Part shown: in pieces, positions 32,575 to 41,325 of the stretch
Numbering within the stretch: the stretch's first letter is position 1
How the letters are laid out: every line of letters begins with the position of its first letter
NCBI GenBank assembly: GCA_022825885.1
Contig: JAJDVY010000016.1
Span: 1-48,210 of the forward strand
Length of the DNA: 48,210 nucleotides
Origin: Nitrospirales bacterium
GTDB taxonomy: Bacteria; Nitrospirota; Nitrospiria; Nitrospirales; UBA8639
Reading direction: 5' to 3'
Made by a program: the position numbers and the translations under genes
The notes under the pieces: model-generated
The model's input: only the letters and a program-made list of their open reading frames with translations
What the model was told of the DNA's origin: nothing
Databases searched by the model: none

Positions 32575-34407
32575 ATGATGAAAAATGTTTCTTTTATGCC
32601 CATTATCAAGATGTTGCAACGTATGAAAAGCCATTCTTCGACGTTTTCATCTATTCTTCAAAATCCGGAAAGCTTCAGACTGAAAGGCAATCAGGCGCTG
32701 ATTGCCAATGCGTCGTCGGGCAGCATGACGTACAAACTGCTCGCGACCGGCCACGTCGTGGTGTACGGTCCGTTGGGCCGGCGAATCCTCATGACCGATC
32801 CCGACGGGCACCCGCTGCACGAATGTGAGTGGAGGCGACACAATGACGGTACGGTTCACCTGGTGTCGGCTCGCTTCTATTTGGACTGGGGACAATGGGT
32901 GGGCCTCAACCCCGGCGGGTTGGTGAACGTCATGACGCTGGACTTGACGACTCGTCCCGATTGGCAAGCTCTCACCCGACACGACCTTCGCATGATGGCT
33001 TCACGTGTTATGGGCGTCCCCATCGAAGAAGTCAAATTCTTTTATGCCAATGATGATCTTGTGCTCGACGAGACAGGACGGGCCACAATTCGACAGCGAA
33101 AGGACGCATTCTACGTGTTGAACGACGGCACCTGGGACCGGGCGCAATTTATGTCCTGCATGAGTGCCATGCATTGGGCAAACATTGACTACTTGCCGGT
33201 GGTGGAACTCTTCAAATCGTTATTGCCGGGAACGGGGAGTGCCGCGTTTGAATTGATTCGCGGGCTGTACGACGATCAGAACCCTCATGCTCCACGGCCC
33301 TTGCAATATCGAGGCATTCCAACCTATCCGTCTGCGGCGGCCTTTGGGCTGTTCAGCAACTTTTTTACGGCTACGCACCGGAGCGGGAAAAATCCTTTTG
33401 CCGTCTTCATGGACCCATCCCGGTCACATGAAATCGACTGGGTGCCGAATTCGCATCCACCCGTGCGGCACGTTGATTCCCAACACCGGATCTGCCTGAC
33501 GATCAAACGGGGGAACGTGCTCAAGGTGACGAAAGCGGACGACGCCAGCGGTCTTTCGTTTGTGCCCTTGAATCAACAAGGATTCGCGCCTTGCGGGAAA
33601 TGGCTTGCCGTGGACTCCAGTCGGCTTTTCTTGTATGACCATAAGAATATACGTGAGATTGCTTCCCGGCCAAGCTGGGGCATTGCGCAACGGCACCAGG
33701 CGGAAGATCATACCGTCATGAACAGGGAAAATTCCTGGGAAGGGTTCTTTCCTGATGGAGTTCCCGTGGTATCACCGCGTGAGGCATACTCGGCCGTGTT
33801 GCTCTACCCTGAAGATGATACGCCGGTCGGTGAACTCCCAAGCCAACCTTTTGTGGCCGATTTTTTGAGTGATTTCATCGAGCAGGACCGAAACCTGGCC
33901 TTTCGTGTCGAGCAATCCGGCCGAATCCTCATCAGGGGGTTTGACGGAGTCATCGGTTCTTTGCTGGATTTTGACCGGCCCCGATTCACGACCATTGTCT
34001 ATGCTCATGCCGCCTATGCCCAAAAACACGCCCAAGCGGCGTGGAATCAATTGGCCAAAAATAATCGCCTGGACCGGCAGGAATCCTATCGTTTCCTGAA
34101 CGAAAGCGCTTTCAGCCATGACGCATCCACATACGATCTCATGTACGTCTGGCTGCCGTTTGCTTCATATGACGATGCGTCAACGTTAGAAATGTATCTG
34201 CGCCGGATCAGTGAAGCCCTCAAACCAAACGCACTGGTACTCGTTGCCGGACCGGATTCGCTTTCTTCTCTCCTGGCCGGGATTCCATTGGAGATCGTAT
34301 TCGGCGACGTTGTCGCAACGCTGCAACCCTTTCGCATGCACCAATCGATCTTGCCCAAGGCCACGTTGAACCCTCACCTGTCCGTCTGGATCCTTCAAAA
34401 AACGTAG
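32575..34407 (+). CDS. Unknown 610-aa protein with methyltransferase-like C-terminus
   Basis: Up to 610 residues; M8, M13 or M17 are possible alternative starts and none has a good ribosome binding site. No signal peptide or membrane helix is clear. The N-terminal half (SSGSMTYKLLATGHVVVYGP; RHDLRMMASRVMGVPIEEVKF) resembles no family I know. Residues 495-610 look like the last strands of a class I methyltransferase: STYDLMYVWLPFAS, then LRRISEALKPNALVLVAGP. No SAM-binding glycine motif is evident, so activity is doubtful. It precedes the pyr leader on the same strand but is probably a separate transcript, because the pyr promoter starts right after it. Confidence 0.75.
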   Translation: MMKNVSFMPIIKMLQRMKSHSSTFSSILQNPESFRLKGNQALIANASSGSMTYKLLATGHVVVYGPLGRRILMTDPDGHPLHECEWRRHNDGTVHLVSARFYLDWGQWVGLNPGGLVNVMTLDLTTRPDWQALTRHDLRMMASRVMGVPIEEVKFFYANDDLVLDETGRATIRQRKDAFYVLNDGTWDRAQFMSCMSAMHWANIDYLPVVELFKSLLPGTGSAAFELIRGLYDDQNPHAPRPLQYRGIPTYPSAAAFGLFSNFFTATHRSGKNPFAVFMDPSRSHEIDWVPNSHPPVRHVDSQHRICLTIKRGNVLKVTKADDASGLSFVPLNQQGFAPCGKWLAVDSSRLFLYDHKNIREIASRPSWGIAQRHQAEDHTVMNRENSWEGFFPDGVPVVSPREAYSAVLLYPEDDTPVGELPSQPFVADFLSDFIEQDRNLAFRVEQSGRILIRGFDGVIGSLLDFDRPRFTTIVYAHAAYAQKHAQAAWNQLAKNNRLDRQESYRFLNESAFSHDASTYDLMYVWLPFASYDDASTLEMYLRRISEALKPNALVLVAGPDSLSSLLAGIPLEIVFGDVVATLQPFRMHQSILPKATLNPHLSVWILQKT

Positions 34408-34429
34408 CACTGGCTGGGAAATGAAATCC

Positions 34430-34458
34430 TTGACTAACCCCTCGGGACCTTTTAGGAT
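34430..34458 (+). promoter_or_regulatory. Promoter of the pyrimidine operon
   Basis: TTGACT (34430-34435), a 17-base spacer and TAGGAT (34453-34458): a strong sigma-70 match. Transcription would begin near 34465, about 130 bases before pyrR. Confidence 0.75.
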
Positions 34459-34477
34459 ACGCCTGCCTTTAATGCTC

Positions 34478-34500
34478 ATCCCGCGAGGTGAGAAAGGAGT
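34478..34500 (+). promoter_or_regulatory. Candidate PyrR-binding loop in the pyr leader RNA
   Basis: ATCCCGCGAGGTGAGAAAGG closely follows the PyrR anti-antiterminator consensus (UCC-N-G-N-GAGG-Y...GAAGG-type). Its last part, AAAGGAG, is also the ribosome binding site of the leader ORF that starts at 34506. GAGAAAGG can pair imperfectly with CCTTCTTCTC, the 5' arm of the terminator, giving a possible alternative fold. UMP-bound PyrR would be expected to choose between the forms. Confidence 0.65.
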
Positions 34501-34505
34501 TCTTC

Positions 34506-34562
34506 ATGATGACGTGTTCGGGCAAATCCTGCCCTATATCCCTTAACCTTCTTCTCGTGTAG
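34506..34562 (+). CDS. 18-residue pyr leader peptide
   Basis: ATG ATG at 34506 follows AAAGGAG at an ideal distance. The frame reads [18 protein letters not shown] and stops with TAG at 34560-34562, inside the loop of the terminator hairpin. A ribosome at the end of this ORF would cover the terminator's 5' arm. It has no run of regulatory codons, so any coupling would be through ribosome position, as in pyrBI-type attenuation. Confidence 0.5.
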   Translation: MMTCSGKSCPISLNLLLV

Positions 34563-34582
34563 CGAGAGGAAGGTTTTTTTTT
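34545..34582 (+). terminator. Attenuator terminator ahead of pyrR
   Basis: AACCTTCTTCTCG (34545-34557), a 5-base loop and CGAGAGGAAGGTT (34563-34575) form a 13-bp stem with one mismatch, followed by a nine-T run to 34582. It lies between the promoter and pyrR, so it must act as an attenuator of the whole pyr operon. Confidence 0.9.
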
Positions 34583-34597
34583 GCACTGACAAACCTG

Positions 34598-35164
34598 ATG
34601 TCCCGAACGACTCCTTGCCACGAATCCGTCATCATGGAGAGCCATGAAATGACGCGTGCCTTGAACAGGATTGCCCATGAAATTTTAGAGCGGAACAAGG
34701 GGTGTCACGACGTCGGATTGGTCGGCATCCGCACCGGCGGGGTCTACCTGGCCCAACGTTTACGGCAATTGATTGGACGGATCGAACAAACCGAGGTTGT
34801 ATTGGGAGAACTGGACATCACGTTGTATCGGGATGATTTGTCTATTCGCAAGGGTCAACCCGTTCTCAAGAAAACGGACATCCCGTTTCATATTTCGGAC
34901 CTCAAAATCATCCTGGTCGATGACGTGTTGTTTACGGGACGAACCATTCGTGCCGCCATGGACGGACTCATGGATTTGGGCCGGCCGGCTGAAATCCAAT
35001 TGGCAGTATTGATTGACCGGGGACATCGGCAACTGCCTATTCGAGCCAATTACGTGGGGAAAAATATTCCCACGGCAAAAGATGAAAATATTCAGGTGTT
35101 CCTTGAAGAATTGGGGGAGGCGGATCGCGTATCCAAGCTCGTCAACGTGGGGGACGCGCGATGA
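34598..35164 (+). CDS. pyrR: PyrR: pyr operon regulator / uracil phosphoribosyltransferase
   Basis: 188 residues from the ATG at 34598; an ATG at 34634 is possible. [19 protein letters not shown] and [17 protein letters not shown] are the PyrR N-terminal features, and [21 protein letters not shown] is the PRPP-binding loop. It binds pyr leader RNA when UMP is high and can also make UMP from uracil. It is the first gene of the operon it should control and overlaps pyrB by ATGA. Confidence 0.95.
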   Translation: MSRTTPCHESVIMESHEMTRALNRIAHEILERNKGCHDVGLVGIRTGGVYLAQRLRQLIGRIEQTEVVLGELDITLYRDDLSIRKGQPVLKKTDIPFHISDLKIILVDDVLFTGRTIRAAMDGLMDLGRPAEIQLAVLIDRGHRQLPIRANYVGKNIPTAKDENIQVFLEELGEADRVSKLVNVGDAR

Positions 35165-36081
35165 GTTTCAAACGCAAAGATCTGCTGGGTCTTGCGGCAT
35201 TGTCTTCTGAAGAAATGGCCTTGATCCTGGAAGCGGCTGAGTCTTTTCAAGAAGTGAGTGGACGGGAGATCAAGAAAGTTCCGGCCCTTCGAGGAAAAAC
35301 CGTGGTGAATTTGTTCTTTGAGCCAAGCACGCGGACGCGAACGTCATTCGAGTTGGCGGCCAAACGGTTGAGCGCCGACGTGGTGAACTTTTCGCCTTCT
35401 TCGAGCAGTGTAGTCAAAGGGGAAACGTTGCTCGATACCGCAAGAAACATCGAGTCCATGCAGGCGGACATACTGGTGCTCCGGCACTCGTCGGCCGGAG
35501 CCGCGGAGACCCTGGCCAGGAACAGCAGGTTGTCCGTCATCAATGCCGGAGACGGATGGCATGAACATCCCACACAGGCGCTCTCTGATTTACTGACCAT
35601 TCGAGAGAAGAAAGGTCAGGTTCGGGATTTGCAAGTGGCCATTGTCGGAGATCTGGCTCACAGTCGGGTGGCGCGGTCCAATATTCACGCGTTGACAAAA
35701 ATGGGGGCGAACGTGCGAGTTGTGGGACCTCCGACCATGATTCCCCTGTCTCTTCACAGACTTGGAGTCACGGTCCATCACGACTTTGACAAAGCGATTT
35801 CCGGAGTCGACGTTGTTCTCATGTTGCGACTCCAACTTGAACGACAAGGGCGCTCCCTCTTCCCTTCCATCAGGGAATATGCCCGGTTATACGGCCTGAC
35901 TTCGGAGCGCATGGAACGTGCGGCCAAAGACGTGCTCGTCATGCATCCCGGACCGGTCAATCGAGGAGTTGAAATTGCGCATGACGTGGTTGACGGCGCT
36001 TCCGCCGTGATCCTGGACCAGGTTGCGAACGGCGTGGCCGTACGAATGGGGCTCATGTATTTGTTGTCACAACGCAATTAA
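35161..36081 (+). CDS. pyrB: Aspartate carbamoyltransferase catalytic chain
   Basis: 306 residues. The carbamoyl phosphate site [13 protein letters not shown], then [25 protein letters not shown] and, at the end, [12 protein letters not shown]. It makes carbamoyl aspartate, the committed step of UMP synthesis. It has no regulatory pyrI partner; the active PyrC next door fits the usual non-enterobacterial arrangement. Confidence 0.97.
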   Translation: MSFKRKDLLGLAALSSEEMALILEAAESFQEVSGREIKKVPALRGKTVVNLFFEPSTRTRTSFELAAKRLSADVVNFSPSSSSVVKGETLLDTARNIESMQADILVLRHSSAGAAETLARNSRLSVINAGDGWHEHPTQALSDLLTIREKKGQVRDLQVAIVGDLAHSRVARSNIHALTKMGANVRVVGPPTMIPLSLHRLGVTVHHDFDKAISGVDVVLMLRLQLERQGRSLFPSIREYARLYGLTSERMERAAKDVLVMHPGPVNRGVEIAHDVVDGASAVILDQVANGVAVRMGLMYLLSQRN

Positions 36082-36177
36082 CCATGGCTGGTATGACAAT
36101 AACCAACAACACCCTGAGACGTCATCGCCTGCAAGGCAGAAATCCATGGGTTTTCGCCTTGCCAACTGAAGGAAAAA

Positions 36178-36309
36178 GACACTGGATCCCCGATCGGGTC
36201 GGGGATGACAAAAGGAAGAGGCGGGGATGACAGAAGAAGAGTCGGAGATGACAGAAGGAAGAGTCAGGGGTGACAGAAGGAAGGGGCAAGGATGACAGGA
36301 AGGAGCAGG
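36178..36309. repeat. Dispersed repeat followed by a 21-23 bp tandem array before pyrC
   Basis: ACTGGATCCCCGATCGGGTC is one arm of the dispersed palindrome. From 36200 its other arm, CGGGGATGACAGAAGGAAGAG, is repeated five times in tandem with small changes (units at 36200, 36222, 36243, 36265 and 36287). The array ends 12 bases before the preferred pyrC start and could supply extra GGAAGGAG-like ribosome sites. Confidence 0.8.
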
Positions 36310-36321
36310 CGGCAGCCTTCT

Positions 36322-37626
36322 ATGGCGAATGACATGAAGATTCTTATCACCGGCGGGCACGTGATTGATCCGGGTCAATGGAACGGCATGGCCGACGTCT
36401 TGATCGAAGAAGGAAAAATCAGCGCGGTGGAGCCGAACCTGCGACAAAAATTTCAGAAAGTCAAAGGGCTGAAGACCATCGACGCTCAGGGGCTGCTCGT
36501 GTGTCCGGGGTTTGTGGACGTGCACGTCCATTTTCGGGAGCCGGGATTCGAGTACAAGGAAACGATTGCCACGGGCAGTGCCGCAGCCGTGGCCGGCGGT
36601 TTTACCTCGGTCTGTTGCATGCCCAACACCCATCCCGTCAACGACTCTAGATCGATCACGGAATTTATCCTTGCCCAAGCCGCGGCTGCGGGGAAAGCCA
36701 GAGTCTTCCCCATTGGAGCGATTACCAAGGGCTCAAAAGGAGAGGAACTTGCGGAAATCGGGGAACTGCTCGATGCCGGCTGTGTGGCGATTTCTGACGA
36801 CGGGGCTCCGGTCATGAACAGTCTGGTTATGCGTCGAGCCATGGAATATGCCTCGGCCTTTCATCTTCCGGTCGTGGATCACTGTGAAGACTCGATGCTC
36901 TCACGAGGGGGCAGTATGCATGAAGGCGCGGTCTCTACCGAACTGGGCATTCCCGGGATTCCGAAAGCCGCGGAAGAAGTCATGGTCGCTCGCAATATTG
37001 CCCTGGCCGAGTTGACCGGCTCACGGTTGCATTTGCCTCACGTCAGCACCGTGGGATCGGTTAGGATGGTACGTGAAGCCAAGGGGCGCGGGATCCCCGT
37101 TACGGCGGAAGCCTGCCCGCATCATTTTTCACTTACGGATGAAGCCGTTCGCTCTTATGACGCCAATGCCAAAATGAATCCTCCGTTGCGGACGGATGAA
37201 GACGTGCAGGCCGTCAAGGAAGGGTTGCGCGACAATACCATTGATGTCGTGGCCACCGATCATGCACCCCACGCCGTTCAGGAGAAACAATTGGAATTCG
37301 ACGCGGCTCCGTTCGGCATCATCGGATTGGAAACGGCGTTCCCACTCACCCTGAACCTTGTCGAAGAAGGGCTGCTGTCGCTGGAACAGGCCATTGCGAA
37401 ACTGACGCGGGAACCGGCTCGCGTATTCGATTTGCCACATGGCACGATTCTTCCGGGAGTCGAGGCGGACGTCACGTTGATCGATCCCAATGCCACGTGG
37501 GTCGTGGACCCCGCCCGGTTGCATTCCCTCAGCCGCAATACGCCGTTTGCCGGTTGGACGATGAAGGGCAGGGTGGTCACGACGTTGGTGAACGGGAACG
37601 TGGTCTATGACCGGAACGAAACATAA
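36322..37626 (+). CDS. pyrC: Dihydroorotase
   Basis: About 434 residues from ATG 36322 (36334 is equally possible); the frame is open back to 36292 but that part is tandem repeat. Landmarks are KILITGGHVIDPGQ, the metal site DVHVHFREPGFEYKE, GFTSVCCMPNTHP, CEDSMLS, and the catalytic Asp in VATDHAPH. Class I type: it cyclises carbamoyl aspartate to dihydroorotate. It belongs to the pyr cluster but is separated from pyrB by repeats. Confidence 0.95.
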   Translation: MANDMKILITGGHVIDPGQWNGMADVLIEEGKISAVEPNLRQKFQKVKGLKTIDAQGLLVCPGFVDVHVHFREPGFEYKETIATGSAAAVAGGFTSVCCMPNTHPVNDSRSITEFILAQAAAAGKARVFPIGAITKGSKGEELAEIGELLDAGCVAISDDGAPVMNSLVMRRAMEYASAFHLPVVDHCEDSMLSRGGSMHEGAVSTELGIPGIPKAAEEVMVARNIALAELTGSRLHLPHVSTVGSVRMVREAKGRGIPVTAEACPHHFSLTDEAVRSYDANAKMNPPLRTDEDVQAVKEGLRDNTIDVVATDHAPHAVQEKQLEFDAAPFGIIGLETAFPLTLNLVEEGLLSLEQAIAKLTREPARVFDLPHGTILPGVEADVTLIDPNATWVVDPARLHSLSRNTPFAGWTMKGRVVTTLVNGNVVYDRNET

Positions 37627-37675
37627 CGTGAAAAACCCGGGTTATCCGGCCCGGGCCGTACGGCAGGAGCGGTGA

Positions 37676-38212
37676 ATGCCCCGGCGCGCTCCAGGCTGGC
37701 AACTCTCCTGCTCCCTGCTGGAATTGCTGGGGCTCATGATGTGGATCGGGAGTTTGACCGCTCTCCTGACGATGGTGATTCCCGCGGTGTTCAATACGCT
37801 GGGGATGGAAACGGGCGGCCGGTTTTTGCGCCGCGTTTTTGACGGGTATAATGCCGTCACCGTGGGCGTCGTCGTTGTGCTGGTCGGCACGGCGCTTTTT
37901 CGATATTGGAAACACCGGCAGGAGCCTGATGCCAGTCTGCCGGTAAAACGATCCGAGGCCGGTCTGTTGACGGCGCTCACGTTTGTCACGCTTTTAATTG
38001 TTGCGGTCATGGGACCGAAGGCCGTTGCCTTACAGGAGATCGCGTTTGAAGCGGACTCGCCGGAAGCAAAAAAAACGGCACTTGAAGCCTTTTTTCAAAT
38101 GCATGTGATCGTGCGGGCTCTTCATCTGATTAATGCCGGACTGGCCATCAGTCTGCTCGTGGTCAAGTTCCGGTACTGGTTTCGGAACCAAGGCGTGGCA
38201 GGATTGGAATGA
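37676..38212 (+). CDS. DUF4149-like membrane protein
   Basis: 178 residues, four hydrophobic helices: LLELLGLMMWIGSLTALLTM, then AVTVGVVVVLVGTALF, LLTALTFVTLLIVAVMGP, and ALHLINAGLAISLLV. The helix-loop pattern and FNTLGMETGGRFLRRVF suit the DUF4149/TMEM205-like group, of unknown role. AGGAGCGG precedes the ATG, and the stop overlaps the carA start (ATGA), so it is part of the operon although not a known pyrimidine enzyme. Confidence 0.75.
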   Translation: MPRRAPGWQLSCSLLELLGLMMWIGSLTALLTMVIPAVFNTLGMETGGRFLRRVFDGYNAVTVGVVVVLVGTALFRYWKHRQEPDASLPVKRSEAGLLTALTFVTLLIVAVMGPKAVALQEIAFEADSPEAKKTALEAFFQMHVIVRALHLINAGLAISLLVVKFRYWFRNQGVAGLE

Positions 38213-39435
38213 AAAAAGCGATTCTGGCATTGGCCGACGGAACCGTCCTTGAAGGGCGGGCGTTGGGATTTGCAGGCGAAACGTCCGGCGAAGTCGTATT
38301 CAATACGGCCATGACCGGGTACCAGGAAATCCTCACGGATCCGTCCTACAAGGGACAGATGGTGCTGATGACCTGTCCGCATATCGGCAATTATGGCATT
38401 TCGCCGGAGGACAACGAATCCCGGCGCACGTGGGCTGAAGGCTTCATCGTGAATGAAGCGTCCCGTCGCCCCAGCAATTGGCGCTCAGAGCTTTCGTTGC
38501 ATGAATATTTGGTGCATCATCGAATGGTAGGGATTGAAGGGATCGACACGCGGTACCTGACGCGTCATTTGCGAACGTATGGCTCGCAAGCCGGCATCAT
38601 CGCCCATACAGACAATGTGAATGGTTCCCCGGACGCTCTCGTCGCAAAAGCAAACGCGCTGCCCTCCATTTCCAAACAAGATCTGGTCGGAGCCGTGACC
38701 TGCAATTCCGCTTATGAATGGAACGAAGGCACCGGGGCCTGGCCACAGCGTTTCAATGCCCGAGGGCAAATCGACCCGATGCCGGCGAGACGATTCCACG
38801 TTGCGGTCTATGATTTTGGCGTGAAACAGAATATTTTACGGCGGCTGGTGGATGAAGGGTGTACGGTCACCGTGGTTCCCGCGTCTACCACGGCAGAGAC
38901 CATTCGCACCATGAATCCGGATGGTGTATTTTTATCCAATGGGCCCGGGGATCCCGAGAAGGCATCGTATGCGGTTCCTCATATCCGGGATCTGCTTGGA
39001 TGGCGACCGGTCATGGGGATCTGCCTCGGCCACCAGATACTGGGCTTGGCATTGGGTCTTTCTGCGTATAAGTTAAAATTCGGACACCATGGCGCCAACC
39101 ATCCGGTGATGGACTTACGATCCGGCAGAGTGGAAATCACCTCTCAAAACCACAACTTTGCGGTTCGTCTGCCTTCAGCGGGGCAACCCGAGTGCCCGTC
39201 TGCCCCGCCTGTCCTGAGCGGAGTCGAAGGAAGCAGAGTCGAAAGATTGGAAACACCCTGGGGGCAATTCCAAGCGACGCACGTAAGTCTCAATGATCAA
39301 TCTTTAGAGGGGCTTGTCGGAACGACCGTGCCGGCCCTCTCAGTTCAGTATCATCCGGAAGCTTCTCCGGGTCCGCATGATTCCTCATACCTGTTTGGTC
39401 AATTTCGTGCCATGATGGAACACGCTCATGCCTAG
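38209..39435 (+). CDS. carA: Carbamoyl phosphate synthase small chain, with repeat-derived insertion
   Basis: 408 residues, about 25 more than usual. The N-terminal half starts LALADGTVLEGRALGF. The glutaminase half has the Cys nucleophile in GICLGHQILGLALG and the His-Glu pair in VQYHPEASPGPHDS. Between SQNHNFAVRL and THVSLNDQSLEGL lies an unusual stretch, about residues 328-346 (CPSAPPVLSGVEGSRVER), encoded by a copy of an intergenic repeat. The frame is kept and all catalytic residues remain, so the enzyme is probably active. It releases ammonia from glutamine for CarB. sppA overlaps its end by eight bases. Confidence 0.95.
   Translation: MKKAILALADGTVLEGRALGFAGETSGEVVFNTAMTGYQEILTDPSYKGQMVLMTCPHIGNYGISPEDNESRRTWAEGFIVNEASRRPSNWRSELSLHEYLVHHRMVGIEGIDTRYLTRHLRTYGSQAGIIAHTDNVNGSPDALVAKANALPSISKQDLVGAVTCNSAYEWNEGTGAWPQRFNARGQIDPMPARRFHVAVYDFGVKQNILRRLVDEGCTVTVVPASTTAETIRTMNPDGVFLSNGPGDPEKASYAVPHIRDLLGWRPVMGICLGHQILGLALGLSAYKLKFGHHGANHPVMDLRSGRVEITSQNHNFAVRLPSAGQPECPSAPPVLSGVEGSRVERLETPWGQFQATHVSLNDQSLEGLVGTTVPALSVQYHPEASPGPHDSSYLFGQFRAMMEHAHA
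39190..39246 (+). repeat. CCTGTCCTGAGCGGAGTCGA repeat inside carA
   Basis: The segment CCTGTCCTGAGCGGAGTCGA, then AGGAAGCAGAGTCGAAAG, matches the intergenic copies near 8957-9008 and 9162-9200. It lies inside the carA coding sequence and reads through in frame, encoding about 19 residues with no stop. Confidence 0.85.
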
Positions 39436-40396
39436 ACTGCTGTTTCTCGGTCTCCTGTTGCTGACCGCGACAGGCTGTATGACTTCATCCTTGTTTCCGA
39501 AAACAAGCCCATTGGAGGAAGTCGTACTTTCAGGCGAAGGAGAGGGTAAGATTTTGCTGGTTGAGATTTCCGGGGTTTTGACCTCGGCAAAACCCAGCGG
39601 TCTCCTGGACCGGTTCTTCACCCGGCTCAGTCTGCCGGCCCGATTCAAGGAAGAACTCGCCAAGGCTGCGGATGACAAGGCCGTCAAGGCGATCGTCTTG
39701 CGCATCAATACACCGGGAGGAACCGTGACGGCTTCGGATATTTTGTATCATGAAATTCAGGAATTCAAAAAAACCCGGAAAATCCCGGTCATTGCATCAA
39801 TCATGGACCTGGGCACCTCAGGCGGCTATTACGTGGCGATGGCTGCCGATCAAGTCATGGCGCATCCGTCGTCGGTCACGGGTAGTCTCGGAGTGATCAT
39901 GCTGACGCTCAACGCATCGGGCCTGATGGAAAAAATCGGCGTCCGGGCGAATGCAGTTACGTCAGGCCCCCATAAGGACATGGGGTCTCCTTTCCGTACC
40001 ATGACCGAGCAGGACCGTGCCATTTTTCAGAGCGTCATCGATAACTTGTATGACCGGTTCCTTCGGGTCATTGAACAGGGGAGACCGAATTTAAAGCCCA
40101 AAACCATTCGTCAGTTGGCCGATGGCCGAATTTATTCGGCACCCCAGGCTAAAGACCATGGGTTGGTTGATATGATAGGCTATCTGGATGACGCCCTTGC
40201 ATTTGCCAAACAAGCAACCGGGATGAAAGAAGCCCGGATTGTCATGTATCAACGGGCAGGCGGCTATCATCCGAACATGTATGCCCAAGCCCCCGGAGTC
40301 CCTGAACGGACCGATTGGGCTTTTCCCAAACTTGATCCGGTTTCGCTGCTGTTGGCAGGAGGCACACCGGCGTTTATGTATCTTTGGCTTCCATGA
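39428..40396 (+). CDS. sppA: Signal peptide peptidase SppA-type serine protease
   Basis: 322 residues. The N-terminus RLLFLGLLLLTATGC is a lipoprotein signal with lipobox TATGC. The S49 protease core has LRINTPGGTVTASDILY, the catalytic Ser in DLGTSGGYYVAMAA and the general-base Lys in SGPHKDMGSPFR. This is the short, single-domain form. It degrades cleaved signal peptides at the membrane. It sits within the pyr cluster by overlap with carA and the next gene; no functional link to pyrimidines is known. Confidence 0.9.
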   Translation: MPRLLFLGLLLLTATGCMTSSLFPKTSPLEEVVLSGEGEGKILLVEISGVLTSAKPSGLLDRFFTRLSLPARFKEELAKAADDKAVKAIVLRINTPGGTVTASDILYHEIQEFKKTRKIPVIASIMDLGTSGGYYVAMAADQVMAHPSSVTGSLGVIMLTLNASGLMEKIGVRANAVTSGPHKDMGSPFRTMTEQDRAIFQSVIDNLYDRFLRVIEQGRPNLKPKTIRQLADGRIYSAPQAKDHGLVDMIGYLDDALAFAKQATGMKEARIVMYQRAGGYHPNMYAQAPGVPERTDWAFPKLDPVSLLLAGGTPAFMYLWLP

Positions 40397-41319
40397 AGAG
40401 AATGGAATGGACCGGGATGACTCGTGACCACGTGAATTTCTCTCTCCCCAGACTTCAGAAAATTGCAATCCTTTGCGGGCTCTTTCTGCTGGCCGGCTGC
40501 ATCAAAGCTCCGGGAACCGCGCGCGATCAGGTCATCTTTCTTTCGGAGGAAAAAGAAATTGCATTGGGAGTGAGTGCCTTTCGCGACGTGTTGCGACAAG
40601 CTCGCCTCAGCGCTAATCCCGAAATCAATGAAATGGTCAACCGCGTTGGCCGTCGAATCGCAGCCGCAGCCGACAAACCCGAATATCATTGGGAGTTTGC
40701 CGTCATTCAGGACGATCAAATGGTGAACGCCTTTGCTCTTCCGGGAGGAAAGGTTGCGATTTTTACTGGCATCCTGAAGCACGCGAAGAACGAAGACGGA
40801 CTGGCTACCGTCATGGCTCACGAGATCGCGCATGCTCTTCAGCGCCATGGCGCCGAACGTATGAGCCGCGGGGTTCTCGATCAAATCGCACAAATCGGCA
40901 TGATTGCCGGGGCAGCCAGTGGTGCCGTTAACCCCCAGCTTGCCATGGGAGCCATGAGCGCGTACGGCGTGGGTGTCACGCTTCCGCACAATCGAAAACA
41001 GGAATCGGAAGCCGACTATGTTGGGCTGAAACTCATGGCGAAGGCCGGATATGACCCGCGCGAAGCCGTGGGTTTCTGGGAGCGAATGAGTGGATGTCCA
41101 AGACAGATGATTGGAAAGTTTTGTTTCCGCTCCAATGCGGCCATCCCCGAATTTCTTTCGACTCACCCTTCGGACGTCACACGGATTCGACAAATACAAG
41201 CTTGGATCCCCGAGGCCATGAAATTCTATCGACCGCGTGAAAATGATGGCGACTCGGCCATTGACCCAAACACCCCCGAACCTCAAGCTCCGGCGCAAAC
41301 CTCACCTTCAAAGAGCTGA
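40393..41319 (+). CDS. M48-family metallopeptidase lipoprotein
   Basis: 308 residues from the ATG at 40393, which overlaps the sppA stop. It has a lipobox at LCGLFLLAGC, the zinc motif HEIAHALQRHG, and the third ligand region ESEADYVGLKLMAKAGYDP. STHPSDVTRIRQI near the end is typical of the YcaL/LoiP/BepA-like outer-membrane-associated group. It likely degrades misfolded envelope proteins. It is a second envelope protease inside the pyr cluster, next to SppA. Confidence 0.93.
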   Translation: MKRMEWTGMTRDHVNFSLPRLQKIAILCGLFLLAGCIKAPGTARDQVIFLSEEKEIALGVSAFRDVLRQARLSANPEINEMVNRVGRRIAAAADKPEYHWEFAVIQDDQMVNAFALPGGKVAIFTGILKHAKNEDGLATVMAHEIAHALQRHGAERMSRGVLDQIAQIGMIAGAASGAVNPQLAMGAMSAYGVGVTLPHNRKQESEADYVGLKLMAKAGYDPREAVGFWERMSGCPRQMIGKFCFRSNAAIPEFLSTHPSDVTRIRQIQAWIPEAMKFYRPRENDGDSAIDPNTPEPQAPAQTSPSKS

Positions 41320-41325
41320 CACTTC

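Noticed and set aside
36200-36309. Possible CRISPR array
   Set aside because: Units follow each other directly without spacers, are imperfect, and derive from the dispersed repeat; no cas genes.
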